DNA of 64,000 bases from the NCBI GenBank assembly GCA_029255685.2, contig CM055318.2, positions 13,397,001 through 13,461,000 of the forward strand, written 5' to 3'. This DNA comes from Silene conica. Lineage: Eukaryota; Streptophyta; Magnoliopsida; Caryophyllales; Caryophyllaceae. The translations under genes were made by a program, and so were the position numbers. Position 1 is the stretch's first letter. The number at the start of each line of letters is the position of its first letter. Positions 11,136 to 24,174 of the stretch are shown here, piece after piece. The notes below the pieces were generated by a model that was not told where the DNA came from, searched no databases, and was given only the letters and a program-made list of their open reading frames with translations.

Positions 11136-14100
11136 ATGGTGCTCGAGGTATGATCTTAATGGCAACTTATTCCGATTTTGGGTTTCTCTTTATCCCTCTT
11201 TCTGTATCAATTCCTAATTTTTCTTGCAATTAATTGTGATTTTAGGCGACCATGATCTGCATCGATAATTCGGAGTGGATGCGCAATGGCGATTACTCTC
11301 CCAACAGATTTCAATCTCTTTCCGATGCCGTTAATCTTATCTGCGGCGCCAAAACTCAGGTACTTTCGATTTCTTGCAAACCCTAATTTTGAATAGTTAC
11401 TTAATTAGGGTTTCTGTTGATTTGTTTGTGTAATTGCTATGTCTTGGCAGTCTAATCCAGAAAATACAGTTGGACTATTGACGATGGCTGGTAAAGGTGT
11501 TCGTGTCTTGGTTACTCCCACTAGTGACCTTGGCAAAATCTTGGCTTGTATGCACGGTTAGTTTTTTGAAGCTGAATTTTAATATTGCATTTTATGATGG
11601 TTCATGTTCACTGATCTCAAATTCCTTGGCTTGCTTTGTCAATTGTTTGTTTGCTTGTGACTTGTTTGTTTGCTTGTGACGTGTGTGCTGTGTTGTCAAT
11701 ATTTATTCGGAATATAGTTAAAATGATCAATTTCCGGTCTTATCTTATGATAATAGCTGATGAGTCGAGCTAACTTGAGTAGCAAGAACGTTAGGTGAGG
11801 TTATAAGGGATAGTGGCTATCTAGTGAAATTGGGTTCTTTTTTCTCTGGCATCTTAGTGTAGAATTTAATCTGGTGACAGATGTGTGGACTAATATTTTA
11901 CGAATGAAGCCTACCTCTTTCCTGGAAAAGTGTTGTGGCTATTGGATGAGCTGATCAGGGTTTTGTGGTAGGATGGTTAGTAAGGCAGTGGTGTTTGATG
12001 GCAACCAACTTAAGGTTAAGGGTGAGTGGGTGACAGTTTGCACGATCATGCGGAACAGCGGAAGGCCTGAACAATTCTGATCTACCTTAGAGTATCTCAT
12101 CAATGTCACTGGTGGTGATGAGTAGTCATTGAAGAAATTGAATGATCATTGTCATAACTCATAACAGTGAATTCTTGTATCCATTGTGTGAAAATTATTA
12201 ACAACAATGTACGAGAGGATAAATAGTGTTTATTGTTGTGTTTTAACTTTCTTCTTTCTGCAATGCTTCAAGGCAAGAGCCAAGATGCACAAATCTGTCC
12301 AGTCCGTAGTTCTGTACCTGTCATACATTCCCCCCCTCCTATTTTTATTATCCCAGTTTGACTTTGATGGTCAAATTATGCTGACTCTGACTGAATTGTG
12401 GTCACACAGAAAACAAAAAAACAATTGTCAATAACGATTATATAAAAATGGTAGTTTTTGTAAATCGACCACATCAAATTTTATACCATATCTCTAGATA
12501 TATTTGAACAAATTAATGGTTGAAGCTAATATCAATAAGCCACTAAAGACAGATAGGGACAACAAACTTGAGATGGAGTTTGTATTATTTACATAAGTTT
12601 GGGGAAATTAACGGCTAAAGTTAACATTATTTTACCAATGATGTTAAGGGGGATGGTGAATTTTGGATGGTCGTCGTAGTATTTAAGTTGATTGATTTGC
12701 CAAGGCGCCAAGCATATTATCATTTCTGGATCTGGAAGGGGTGTTATTTCCTAAAGATCTGGATTTCATCGTTCTTTTATATGCTCAAAATTGTCATTTA
12801 AAGACTTAGGCTTTGTTTGTATAAAGTGGAAGGGTGGGAGAACAAGAGAAAGGAGCATGGAGCATGATATTTTTCTTTCAAATCTTTCCTACGTAGGAGA
12901 GGGAGCTTGTTTCCCTCTACTTCCTTCCCCTCCATTTCCGTCCAACTCAACTTCCTGTCCAAAGTCAACTTAAGGATACCTCCCCCCTCTTTCCCTGTAA
13001 ACAAAAGGTTGACAAGAGTTCTCTATACTGAACATTATCTTTTGTATTAAGGCCTTGAAATTGGTGGTGAAATGGACTTAGCAGCTGGAATCCAAGTGGC
13101 CCAATTGGCTCTAAAACATCGTCAAAACAAAAAACAGCAGCAGAGAATTATTGTATTTGCTGGAAGGTGAAACTACTGCATTCTTTTTTCTCACCTGCAT
13201 TCTTTTTCTTTTTTCCTATAGTTAGTTTGTTTATTGCATTTTCTGAATCGTATTATCTTCTCATAGTCCTGTTGAATATGAGAAGAAGACGTTAGAGATG
13301 ATTGGCCGTAAGTTAAAGAAGAACAGTGTTGCTCTTGATGTTGTTGATTTTGGTGAAGATGATGAAGGAAAATCAGAGAAACTCGAGGCCTTAGTGGCTG
13401 CAGTGAACAACAATGAAACCAGTCACTATGTCCATGTGCCCCCAGGTTCCAATGCTTTGTCCGATGTACTTATAAGGTACTTGGTGAGACATGGTTGTCC
13501 TTATAAATTTTGACCAACTCCAAATATGCAGCCATATATATTTCATCCACAAATCTTTGTTGACAGTACTCCAATATTTACTGGTGATGGGGAAGGAGGA
13601 AGTGGTTTCGCTGCAGCTGCAGCAGCTGCCGCTGCTGGTGGTGTGACTGGATTTGATTTTGGTGTTGATCCAAACCTCGATCCTGAGCTGGCACTTGCTC
13701 TAAGAGTTTCAATGGAGGAAGAGAGGGCAAGGCAGGAGGCAGCTGCAAAAAAGGCTGCAGAAGAAGCTTCTGGACAGCAAAAAGGAGAATCGAGCTCTCA
13801 AGATGCGATTATGGGAGAAAGTAGCGGTTCAAAAGATGAAGCGGATAAGAAAATTGATATAATGGTACTTATTATTATTATTTTGATAAGAGTTTGCTTC
13901 TATTGGGATTTTCGTTTACTCACTCTCTTTTGTTGCAGATTTTTGAACTCATCATACTTATTTCAGTAATAGCTGCGAATTGAAGTTAAATTTCGACTAA
14001 GGAATTATCTACTTAACAAACCTTTTTTCCAACTATTCTCCTAGCATGAAGTCTCTTGAGAGACCGGCTTGTGCTGTTTTAGGGCGAACTTGCCGCATTT

Positions 14101-16257
14101 AACTAAGAAAAACCCCATCCATTTGCCCACCGTATAAAAAAAAATGTCAGATAAAAGTAATAATCACCCCATTAAGAGTGGGTATGTGATAATCTTATTA
14201 TGAGATCGTCTCAGATGAGAATTTGTATTTTCCTGATTGGTGCATTTTGTTTTTAACTTGTCAGGACGATGAGAATGCTCTACTGCAGCAGGCATTAGCA
14301 ATGTCAATGGATGAACCTGCCTCCACAACGACTGTGCGAGATATAGATATGTCAGATGCAGCTGTAGACGAGGACTTGCAGCTTGGTTAGTATCTCATAA
14401 TTCCTGAATCATTAGGAAAAGTTGGAGAATAGAATGGGTCGGTTCACCTTAGTGTCCATGTATCATGCATTCAGTATCTTTTGGCTAACCAACCAAGTTC
14501 TTAGTCAGAATAGTTTCAGTCTTCGGTAACGAGGCACTACCTATCCAGTATAGGGCTCCTTCATGTTTTTGACTTTTGGCAGCAGACATGTGTTCTTTGA
14601 CCAAGGTTATAGTCTGGTCATAAAAAGTTGGCGGGGTCAGGATATGCTTGAGATTATTTGGGAATACTTTTACAAGCTAGATGATAAAAGGTGGTTGAAC
14701 AACACGGACTAATCTGAGAAGTCGTATTATATCTTATATGCTGTTAAGAAAGCTATATATGCTGTTAAGAAAGCACAATCATTAATTCCTCACTTATTGA
14801 GATAGTAGTGTTTTATAGTGCTTTCCCTGCTAAATATACAGGGTAGTTTCAGCTGAATAGTGGGATGTTTCATATGCCATTAATTTTGTTCACTGTTTGT
14901 CGTGTTCTTTTAGCTTTGATAGTAATTTGATTTTGTGAGTTTTTATGCTTTTGTTTCTGCATGCAGCTCTTCAATTGTCTGTGGAGGACAGTGCAAAAGA
15001 CTCATCAGGCCAGTCAAGTCAGACTGATATGAACAAATTGCTGTCTGACCAATCTTTCGTGTCATCAATTCTTGCCTCGGTAAGTTACTTCGAGTCCGAC
15101 ACTCCGACCTCACAATTAATTGAATTATGTTAAGTGAGAAGAAAAACCTGTAAGCAATAGAGTTTAACTTACAAAATGTATACTGGCATTACAAGTCGGT
15201 GTAGTTATTACAGAATTTATTTCCCCTTGTAACATTACCCTTTCATTTGTGGCTCTTTAAATTATATTTGTTGAATTACAAACGAAATTACACGTTCTGT
15301 ATGGCAGCTTCCGGGAGTGGACCCTAACGATCCTTCAGTTAAAGATTTGCTGGCTTCTATGCAAAATCAGTCTGAGGTGAGGCATCCTCGTTATTTAATT
15401 ACCAATCTCCCGATATAGTTAAAGTAAATCTCTGGGTAAGGATTGTGACACTTCAGTAATTTACCTTTCAGTGTTCTGCTGTTGTATACCACTTACATGC
15501 ACATCCAATTAGCTGCAGCTGAAACTTTGAACTCACTTCCATATTTCGCGCCATAATATTTTGAATTTTGATGGTATTCGTGCTGACTTTTCATGCAAAT
15601 GTTTCACACCATAATTCTCCATTTCTCGTCAATGTTTCTCTTTACCATTTTTGTTATAAACTTATAGCTTCCTCGGTCATTTGTCCGTCTCTCTACTTTG
15701 AAAAAGGTTTCAACTGGATTACTTTGTTACTCTTTACATATGAAGAACAAGAGGTCTGAGGGATAAGCGAAGGAGGTTGTTTTTCATTCGGTTGAATAGG
15801 AAGGGGGTTATTCAAGTGTCATGTTGCAGTCAGTATGACTTTATGAGTGGTGGAGCCGTGGAAGTTCTTAGGCAGACTGGGAAGAGTGAAGGATAGAATT
15901 GGACTCTTAGGTCTAGTCCTTTTTTATGGTATTTGTGGTAAAGAATTTATCGAGACAAGAGTTTACCAAGTCAAAAGTATTGGTTTGCGTTGTTGTAAAC
16001 AATCTGTACGGACTGTACCTATTAGACTCTATGTTGCCTCATGTTTTAAAAAGACTCATAATTATGATTCTGTCACCCGGTTGATTCTCAATAGCACCCG
16101 AAATGCAGTCAGCTTTATGAGTCATTCTGCTTGTTTCTTAGTGTTCCGAAGTCTTTTGGCTCCCTTGAGAGTGTTCAGCTACTGGTACTGATACTAACAG
16201 TCGAGTTAATTTGGTGTGCAGAAGAAAGATGATGACAAGCCAAGCGAGGAAAAGTGA
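11136..16257 (+). CDS. RPN10: 26S proteasome non-ATPase regulatory subunit 4 (RPN10), ubiquitin receptor
   Basis: Ten exons: 11136-11147, 11246-11359, 11451-11556, 13052-13166, 13267-13476, 13567-13864, 14265-14385, 14967-15079, 15308-15376, 16222-16257. All have GT-AG borders and sum to 1194 nt (397 residues). The protein opens [20 protein letters not shown], the start of the von Willebrand A domain (about 1-190) that docks on the proteasome regulatory particle. An Ala run (about 201-209) precedes three ubiquitin-interacting motifs: [14 protein letters not shown] (about 224-237), [13 protein letters not shown] (about 290-302) and [11 protein letters not shown] (about 323-333). Plant RPN10 proteins are usually near 386 residues with three such motifs. 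In the family, the protein binds polyubiquitin chains and presents substrates to the 26S proteasome in nucleus and cytosol. The first coding exon is only 12 nt. Intron 3 is 1.5 kb and may hold a MITE. Confidence 0.97.
12809..13010. mobile_element. Possible MITE in RPN10 intron 3
   Basis: GGCTTTGTTTGTATAAAGTG on the left is loosely complementary to the right end (CCCTGTAAACAAAAGGTT). This suggests a decayed inverted-repeat element. No clean target duplication was found. Confidence 0.3.
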
Positions 16258-17673
16258 GCCATATGTGTCTCATAGACCAGTTCTTTCTGCTGAAGTTCGT
16301 GCCAACTAGGCTACATGCTAGTCTTGCTGTATTGACTTTTATGATTTCTACTGCATTGTGGTTTGTGTTGGACAAATAGCTTCATGGAACAGCAGGATGG
16401 AAAAATTTGACTATGTCAACTTCAATTACCTTCCTATGTATTGTCAATGACTCAATTCGACAGTTTGGGTTCATTTCCATCAGTTATTTCTCCCTGGCTT
16501 CGGCCTCAACTGTCACTTGATGCAGATAATTTGTTCGTATTTCTGTTTTTCAAAATGTTCAAAAATATAAAAAAGTTTAGTGTAGATGCGAGCGTGATAT
16601 GGTTGAGCAAAAAATCGTGCTGAAGCCTGAAAGCAGCTTATGTTGTTTCCGATTGCCATTTTCGAACAATATTTTTAAAAAATTCATCTAATTCCTGAAT
16701 ATTTAGCAATGATATTGCTACAAGTCTTACCATTCTCATTGTACTACCTTGTTAAGTTTCTGTCACCTGGCTTTTTATACATTGAACAATTATCAAAATT
16801 CAAAAGTTTCATACTTTCATCTATATAGCAACTCTTTGTTGTTGACAAATATATCCGTCCAAATTTGCGACGAGTTAAATATTACTCAAGTGGGTAGATA
16901 ATACAAAAATAGATATGTCTGTTATGAATGAGAAATTTGTGTTATCTATATTAGTCATTTGATTTTACAACTACCCAAAAAAAGTATAAGAACAAAATAA
17001 AGGTAAACCACAAGTTAAGATAGAAAGATTGTACATATAGCTGAAGGTACCTAATTTTAATACTTGGTAGTTTATCCGGTCTCTTATTTATTAAAGCGTT
17101 ATTTGTATAAGTTCCTTCGTTTAATTCTTGCATAAAATCGCGGTTTTGTGCACCTCAGTTTTTCAACAATTTTTAATTAATAAAGTACCAAAGGTGTATA
17201 ATTTCCTACTATTGCAAACTACCTTCAACATTATACAACTTACAAACTACATTCAACATTATACAACTTACAAACTACACATATAATGTAAAATACCCAA
17301 AATTATAAAGTCCATACTTTTTTAATTACATTATGATATGTTTATAATTAAAGTGAGAAATATTTTATATGATTACTTTTAAAGTGATTTTAATATTTTA
17401 TTTCCAACATATTTATATATTTATAAAACCTTTGATTGAACGAATTATATTTTCATAACGGTACTTACGCACACGTTTTTTCTACTTTTTCGCCATTTGC
17501 TTTTCTAAATGTCAAAGTTATCGCTCTGTAATATAAATATGTTGGAAATAAATAAAAATATTAATGCACAGACTAAAATCTTTATATTGTAATTGAGAAA
17601 AAAAGTAGAAAACTAAAGGAGGTAGTTTTTATTTAATCACAAAGACGCCTAAGCCAAAGATGGGAAAAAAAAG
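16258..17673. other. RPN10 3' UTR and intergenic DNA
   Basis: The first several hundred bases after the RPN10 stop are probably 3' UTR. Around 16845-16900 is a fragment (TTTGCGACGAGTTAAATATT) related to one near 31070, so it is part of a dispersed repeat. Nothing else is supported. Confidence 0.4.
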
Positions 17674-17746
17674 CACGCCCGGTGGGACTCGAACCCACAA
17701 TCGTTTGATTAGAAGTCAAACGCCTTATCCATTAGGCCACGGGCGC
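17674..17746 (-). tRNA. tRNA-Arg, anticodon UCU
   Basis: The minus strand folds as a 73-nt cloverleaf. The acceptor stem GCGCCCG pairs with CGGGCGT followed by discriminator G; the D arm contains GGCCTAATGGATAAGG; the anticodon loop is CTTCTAA with TCT in the middle; the T arm contains GGTTCGAGTCC. No intron. An 8-T run directly downstream on the minus strand (17665-17672) is a good polymerase III terminator. Confidence 0.97.
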
Positions 17747-18557
17747 TTGGTGATATAAGGATCAGATTCGTAATATATCTATCTCTTTACCAACCCACTA
17801 AAAAGTAAAAACCGTTTTATTATCCCCCACACTTTCAATGCTGCTTGCCAGTGTCAGTGAGTGAATTAAGTTCATATAAACCAATAGTTCATGCACTCAT
17901 TTTACTTTAAACTAATTCCAAAATAAAAACGGTGGTTCTCTTATTAGCTAAACATTTATTATTATCATTAATAAATGAGTGTTTCTATACGGGGTATAAA
18001 ATACCGTCTTACGGAGTATTTTATAAGACAGCTATACAATATACATGTTTACTTAATGTCTATGGTCAAAATGATCTGACTCGGATCGTAGAGCTTCTCA
18101 AAAATTAGTTCGGTTAAAACTCGACTCGAATTCAGTCAAAACTTGATTGGAAGCCAATTTTGTGCCCATGTCTGAGTCGATTTTGAGCTTTGTAGAGTTC
18201 GGAATCGGAGAATCGGAAGTTCGTTTATGATCGTTTTATATTTTATTAATATTTATTTTGACATTTTACATTTTTTTTTTATTCTTAATAAAATACTATT
18301 TTAGCATTTGTAATTATATTTTGGGTTTTTTTATCAAACATAACCTTTAAAAAACTTTTTTTTTCCAAACACCATCTTTAATTCTTTATAAAAAAATTGT
18401 CAAACACAACCGTTTTATTATTTAGTGCATCCAGTCATCCACATTCGTCTACATCAATAAATAACATAAACCAATTTTGCAATAGTGGTAGACCCCTCAG
18501 GAAAAGAATAAAAAGTACTAAAACTTAAGAGAGACGGTATTTTAATAAATTATTAAG

Positions 18558-18786
18558 TATGAAAATATACTCAGGAAATTCGAAGAGCCATCGGTTACCT
18601 CATTGAATACGGAACCTTTTCCTTTTTCCCTTGTTTGTAGGATATTAACTGTAGGATATTAACTAGTTTGCATTAACTCAGTAGCTAGTTGTATGTATAT
18701 ATTGCTTTGTATATTCAATCAGTAATGCAAGCTTCTCTTCACTTTTTCCTATCATTATCAGTTTTTCCATCCTTATCAGTTTATCA
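18558..18786 (+). repeat. Left LTR of the copia fossil
   Basis: It begins TATGAAAATATACTC and ends GTTTATCA, and is directly followed by the TGGTATCA primer site. It matches the right LTR over its full length. Confidence 0.93.
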
Positions 18787-21700
18787 TGGTATCATCGGAG
18801 CAGGTTTGATCATCCTCGCATCCGCCTTTTTAAAGCAAAAAAAATCACACATTTTTTTTTTTCAATGACAAAAATTGGAGGAGAAGGTCAAGGAGGAACA
18901 GGGGGTGGCAGTACTCACAATATAATACCACTGTCATCTCCGCTATACTTACACCCTTCCGATAGTCCGAGTCTCAAACTGACTCACACCATTTTCAATG
19001 GAGACAATTACGATTTATGGGCCAACGCGGTAAGGAATGGACTCGACGCGAAGAACAAGTTGGGTTTTGTTGAAGGAACTGTGAAGAAACCAGAAGGATC
19101 GGAAGAAGATAATTATGAGGTGGTGGCTTGGCGTCAATGTAACTCTATGATCAAGGCTTGGTTGCGAGCCGTTATTGACGAAAAATTGTTGCCTAGCATT
19201 GCGTTCTCTGGCACTGTTTTTGAATTATGGCAGGAACTCAAAGACCGGTATGCTGCAGGTAACGCACCTCGTGTGCATCAACTCAAAAGCGATTTAATTG
19301 AATGTAGGCAAGGCAATCGTTCCGTTGTTGACTATTATACCAATCTCAAATCAATTTGGGATGAATTAGCCACCTATAGTCGTGTCCCTGCCTGTACTTG
19401 TGGCGCGGCTGCTGAATTTCTCAAAGAAAAAGAGGAAGAGAAGGTACATCAATTTATTATGGGACTCAACACCACTTTATATGATAATTTGCGTTCCAAT
19501 TTATTGATGGATGACGATCTCACTTCTCTCAATTGGGTCTATGGAATGGTTCTGCGAGAGGAGCGCCACAAGGCTGTGACCCGTATCCGAGAAGAGCCAA
19601 TAGTTGAAGTCGCGATGGGTGCTCGTACTGGCGGAGGGCGAGGTACTGATATCTCTGCCCATTCAGAGCAAAAAGAGTATGAACCGCCGAGGTGTACTCA
19701 CTGCAATAAATGGTATCACACGGTGGATAACTGTTGGAAAAGGCTCGGGATTAATGGTAGAGGACGAGGCAGGGGCAGGCGTGGAGGCCGTGGAGGAGGC
19801 CGCGGTGGAAGAGGAACCGGACACAACCAGATTGTCAATGCCGCTACCACCAGTGAAGGGGAGCCCTCCAAGAAGGATTTTACAAGTGAAGAAATTGAAC
19901 AGTTGAGAACTTTGCTTAGTTCTCAGGCTCCAGGTAACGAGAAACTAAAAGGTATGCATCGAGTCCGTCTAAACGAATGGATGCTAGATAGCGGTGCTTC
20001 TCACCATGTGACAGGTTGTCGGGAAGTGTTGGAGAGACCATGGACAGGACAACAGTCCAATGTTGTGCTGCCAGATGGGTCCACAATTATGGCAGAGTAC
20101 CACGGCTATGTTATGCTTCACAAGTCATTAAAATTGCACGACGTTTTATATGTCCCCAATTTGGCCTGTCATTTAATTTCAATACCGCAGCTCATTCGTG
20201 AAAACAATTGCGTTGTGATTTTTAATTCTGATTATTGTATAATACAGGACCAATCTACGAAGACGGAGATTGGACGGGGTGAGCTAAGAGATGGCGTTTA
20301 CTACATGACACGAGTGGCGGAGTTGGTTGCGCGTGCTGATGCTAATGAAGGCCGGGTTTGGCATCGACGTTTAGGTCACCCTTCGAGCCATATTTTTCCA
20401 TTACTACGTAATTTAATTAAACAACCTTTGACTTTTGATATCGATTTTGTGTGCGATCCTTGTTGTCGTGCCAAACAAACACGTTCGGTTTTTAAGCCTA
20501 ATAATAAGCGTCATAGTACTTTGTTTCACTTAATCCATTGTGATATTTGGGGGCCATACAATGTTAGTAGTCTATCCGGTGCGCATTTTTTCTTGACTAT
20601 TGTAGACGATCATAGTCGAAGTGTTTGGGTACATCTTATGAAGGATAGGAGGGAAGTTTGTGACTTAATGAAATATTTTTGCAAAATGGTTCAGACACAA
20701 TTTGGAAAACAAGTTAAGATTGTTCAAAGTGATAATGGGACCGAATTTCTTTCGGGACCATTAAAGCAATTTTATTATGACAATGGCATGCTTTTCCAAA
20801 CTAGTACTATTGACACTCCCCAACAAAATTGAAGGGTAGAACGAAAACATAGACACATATTAGAAAAAGCAAGAGCTCTACGTTTTCAAGCCAATCTACC
20901 CATCGAATTCTGGGGGGAATGTATTTTGACCGCTGCTTACCTCATTAATCGCACCCCTACTAAACTCCTAGATGGCCACACACCTTATGAACTGTTGCAC
21001 GGAGAAGCCCCCAACCTTGAGAATTTACGGGTTTTAGGATGCCTAGCTTACGCTCATAACAAGCAACGACCGAAAGATAAATTTAAAGAGCGGGGAACTC
21101 GTTGCATCTTCATTGGTTATCCTAAAACTCAAAAGGGATGGTGCATGTATGATTTAAAAACCTAACGAAAATTTGTTTCAAGGGACGTGCAATTTTATGA
21201 GAATGTTTTTCCTTATGCTATTACCAGTAGTGACACCACTCTTGAAATTCCGACACCCGAAATTGAAGTCCCTATTCCTGTTGAAATTCCCCACACCATG
21301 ACCCAAACTCCTGGCATTGAGATAGTGCCAGATGCACCAACACCCAATCGTACAGAGTTGACAGGTGACAATTTCACCGAACCTATTGTTGATACAACGT
21401 CTGTCGCGGATGATACAGCCCCTGATTCTGGTATTGAGGGGGATGTTTTAACGGGAACAGAGGAAGAGATACTTGGACGAGGAGAAAGGAGAAAGTTTGA
21501 ACCGGCATGGAAGAAAGATTATATTTTCTAATTCACTCGTGTCACGCATACAAAAGCTGCTGCCCCGTCTCAAGCACCGTCTTCATCGAAAGGTACTCGT
21601 TATCCAATAATTGATTATGTCACAAGTAGTTGTTTTTCCGCTTGTCATAGGAATTTCCTTGGTGCTATCGATAAAGTTAAGGAGCCCCGAAATTATTTTG

Positions 21701-23224
21701 AAGCTGTGAAAAGTGAAGAGTGGAGAATAGCAATGGCAAATGAAATTACAGCTCTCGAGAAAAATGGCACCTGGAAAATTGTTGACTTACCAGATAACAA
21801 AAAGCCAATTGGATGCAAATGGGTCTATAATATCAAGCATAAGGCAGATGGGACAATAGAACGTTACAAAGCTCGTTTGGTGGCTCAAGGCTTCACCCAA
21901 GTTGAAGGGGTGGATTATCATGAAACGTTTGCACCAGTGGCGAAAATGACTAGCGTTAGACTTCTTTTGGCTGTAGCAGTGGCAAAGAATTGGAATATTG
22001 CTCAGTTAGACGTTAACAATGCTTTCCTTCACGGGGACTTAGAGGAGGAAGTATACATGAAGTTGCCACAAGGATTTGAAGCAAGTGGTAAGCAAAAGGT
22101 ATGTCGACTATTGAAGTCTTTGTATGGCTTGAAACAGGCCTCGAGAAATTGGTTTGCAAAGTTGACGGATGCTCTCAAGGGATACGGTTTCATACAATCA
22201 TTCGCCGACTATTCCTTATTTACAATGCACAAAGCTCAAATTTTCCTTTGCATCTTAGTTTATGTCGACGATATGATCATCGTAAGCAATGACGACAAAG
22301 CTAGTGATGATTTGAAGCATTTTCTCAACTTGAAGTTTGGAATTAAAGACCTTGGGAAATTAAAATTTTTCTTGGATATCGAAGTGGCGCATGGCGCATC
22401 GGGCTTGTTTCTCTGTCAACGAAAATACGCATTGGAAATTGTCAAGGAGGCAAAAATGGAGGGAGCTAAGCCTATTTCTACACCTATCGTTCAGAATCAT
22501 GAGTTAGCTCTCTCGAATAGTCCTTTGTTGACAGACCCATTGCCGTATCGAAGATTGGTTGGACGACTAGTTTACCTCACAATAACCCGACCAGATTTAT
22601 TGTATGTCGTTCATACCTTGTCCCAATTTGTTCAAACTCCGAGGAAGGATCATTGGGAAGCTGCCTTACGAGTCATACGCTATTTAAAGGGTGATCCCGG
22701 AAAGGGAATAGTGATGCACCGAGGAACAGAGTTTCAGCTCAATGGTTACTCGGATTCGGATTATGCCCGTTGTCCACTGACCCGACGATCCTTAACCGGG
22801 TATTTTGTTTCTTTGGGTCAAACACCTATTTCATGGAAGGTACGGAAGCAGCCTACTGTCGCTAGATCGACTGCGGAAGCGGAGTATCGGGCAATGGCCG
22901 CGGTCACCAGCGAGCGTCTTTGGCTAAAGTCTTTTCTTCATTCACTTGGCATTCCTCACGCACACCCTATGCGTGTGCTATGTGATAATACCTCTGCTTT
23001 GAGCATTGCTAAGAACCCGGTTTTCCACGACCGCACTAAACATATCGAAATCGACTGTCATTTTATTCGACAACATCTAGTGAGCAAGAACATTGAAGCT
23101 AGTCATGTCCAAAACAAAGAGCAAATCGCGGACCTCTTTACTAAGGCCCTTGGACGAGAAGCGTTTGAATACTTACAGCGTAAGTTGGGCATTCGGGCTC
23201 CTACTGCTCCAACTTAAGGGGGAG

Positions 23225-23453
23225 TATGGAAATATACTCAGGAAATTCGAAGAGCCATCGGTTACCTCATTGAATACGGAACCTTTTCCTTTTTCCCTTG
23301 TTTGTAGGATATTAACCGTAGGATATTAACTAGTTTGCATTAACTTAGTAACTAGTTGTATGTATATATTGCTTTGTATATTCAATCAGTAATGCAAGCT
23401 TCTCTTCACTTTTTCCTATCATTATCAGTTTTTCCATCCTTATCAGTTTATCA
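23225..23453 (+). repeat. Right LTR of the copia fossil
   Basis: It has the same length (229 bp) as the left LTR, with about four differences. It is preceded by the polypurine tract and followed by TTAAG. Confidence 0.93.
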
Positions 23454-23875
23454 TTAAGAGACCATTCTTTTGTACTTTTTTATTTGTATTTCGGGACCCT
23501 TTTGTCATTGATCATACCATAGTAATTTCGTACTTATTTACATAAAAAATATACACATTTGATCTTTAATAATAATATGTACCTATTATATTAATTTTAG
23601 TACAACTTCTTCTTAAATTTGTACAATAGTCTTTCAATAAGTTTATTAAGAGGCGGTCTCTCAGAAGATCTACTGGAAAAAAAAGTTACTTTAATTTGTT
23701 GTACAACATTGGAAAAAAGCCGATTAATTTCAGTGCTTTATGGTTAATTGTTGAGAGGATTTGGTTTAGAGATTTTTATTGTGAGGGGTAGGCCGTCGAA
23801 AAATTTGGATAAAAGGTACTATAATAAGGAGTAAAATACGTACTGTCAAAATAAACTTTTTATATAGTATATACA

Positions 23876-24174
23876 TACTCCCTCCTATTCCGAATAAATG
23901 TCACATTTGCCATTTTCGTCTATTCACCTAATTGTCACATATTCCATTTTGAGACATTTTTTATACTTATTTTATTCACTCTAATCCACAATAATATCCC
24001 ACCTTACCCCACAACACTACTTATTTTAATCACCTCTACTCACAATAATAATTAATAATACATTCCCTCTCTCCAATCTTTCCACCCCACACATTACTTT
24101 ACATTAAACAAATGAATTCCTTAATTCCCGTACCAAACCCGAAATGTGACAGTTATTGGGAATAGGAGGGAGTA
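23876..24174. mobile_element. Stowaway-type MITE, about 300 bp
   Basis: CTCCCTCCTATTCCGAATAA at the left is mirrored by TTATTGGGAATAGGAGGGAG at the right, with TA on both sides. The arms continue inward (ATGTCACATT against AATGTGACAG). Confidence 0.85.

Larger units (their letters stand above)
18558..23453 (+). mobile_element. Ty1/copia LTR retrotransposon fossil, 4.9 kb, nearly complete but broken
   Basis: Two 229-bp LTRs bound the element, flanked by the target duplication TTAAG (18553-18557 and 23454-23458). A TGGTATCA-type primer site follows the left LTR and an AAGGGGGAG polypurine tract precedes the right one. The interior shows, in copia order, gag (about 18.87-19.9 kb) with a CTHCNKWYHTVDNC zinc knuckle, aspartic protease (WMLDSGASHH, near 20.0 kb), pre-integrase and integrase (about 20.3-21.2 kb), reverse transcriptase with YVDDM (about 21.7-22.5 kb) and RNase H (about 22.7-23.2 kb). 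About three breaks interrupt the polyprotein, so it looks inactive. The LTRs differ at about 4 of 229 positions (1.7%), implying roughly 0.7-1.3 million years depending on the rate assumed. Its small size recalls Ale/Retrofit-type elements, but that is a guess. Confidence 0.95.
18525..23688 (+). mobile_element. MITE split by the copia insertion (copy A)
   Basis: Left part 18525-18557 and right part 23454-23688 join into one sequence when the copia element and one TTAAG are removed. The joined sequence matches, in reverse orientation, copy B at 25905-26160. Both copies have imperfect inverted ends related to GAGAGACCGTCTC, followed by a TAATAAATTATTGAGAGACC-like stretch. No coding capacity. 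The family name is unknown to me. Confidence 0.65.

Noticed and set aside
14040-14230. MITE or SINE in RPN10 intron 6
   Set aside because: GAGAGACCGG and GATCGTCTCAGATGAGAATT recall a dispersed repeat, but neither inverted arms nor target duplications could be set.
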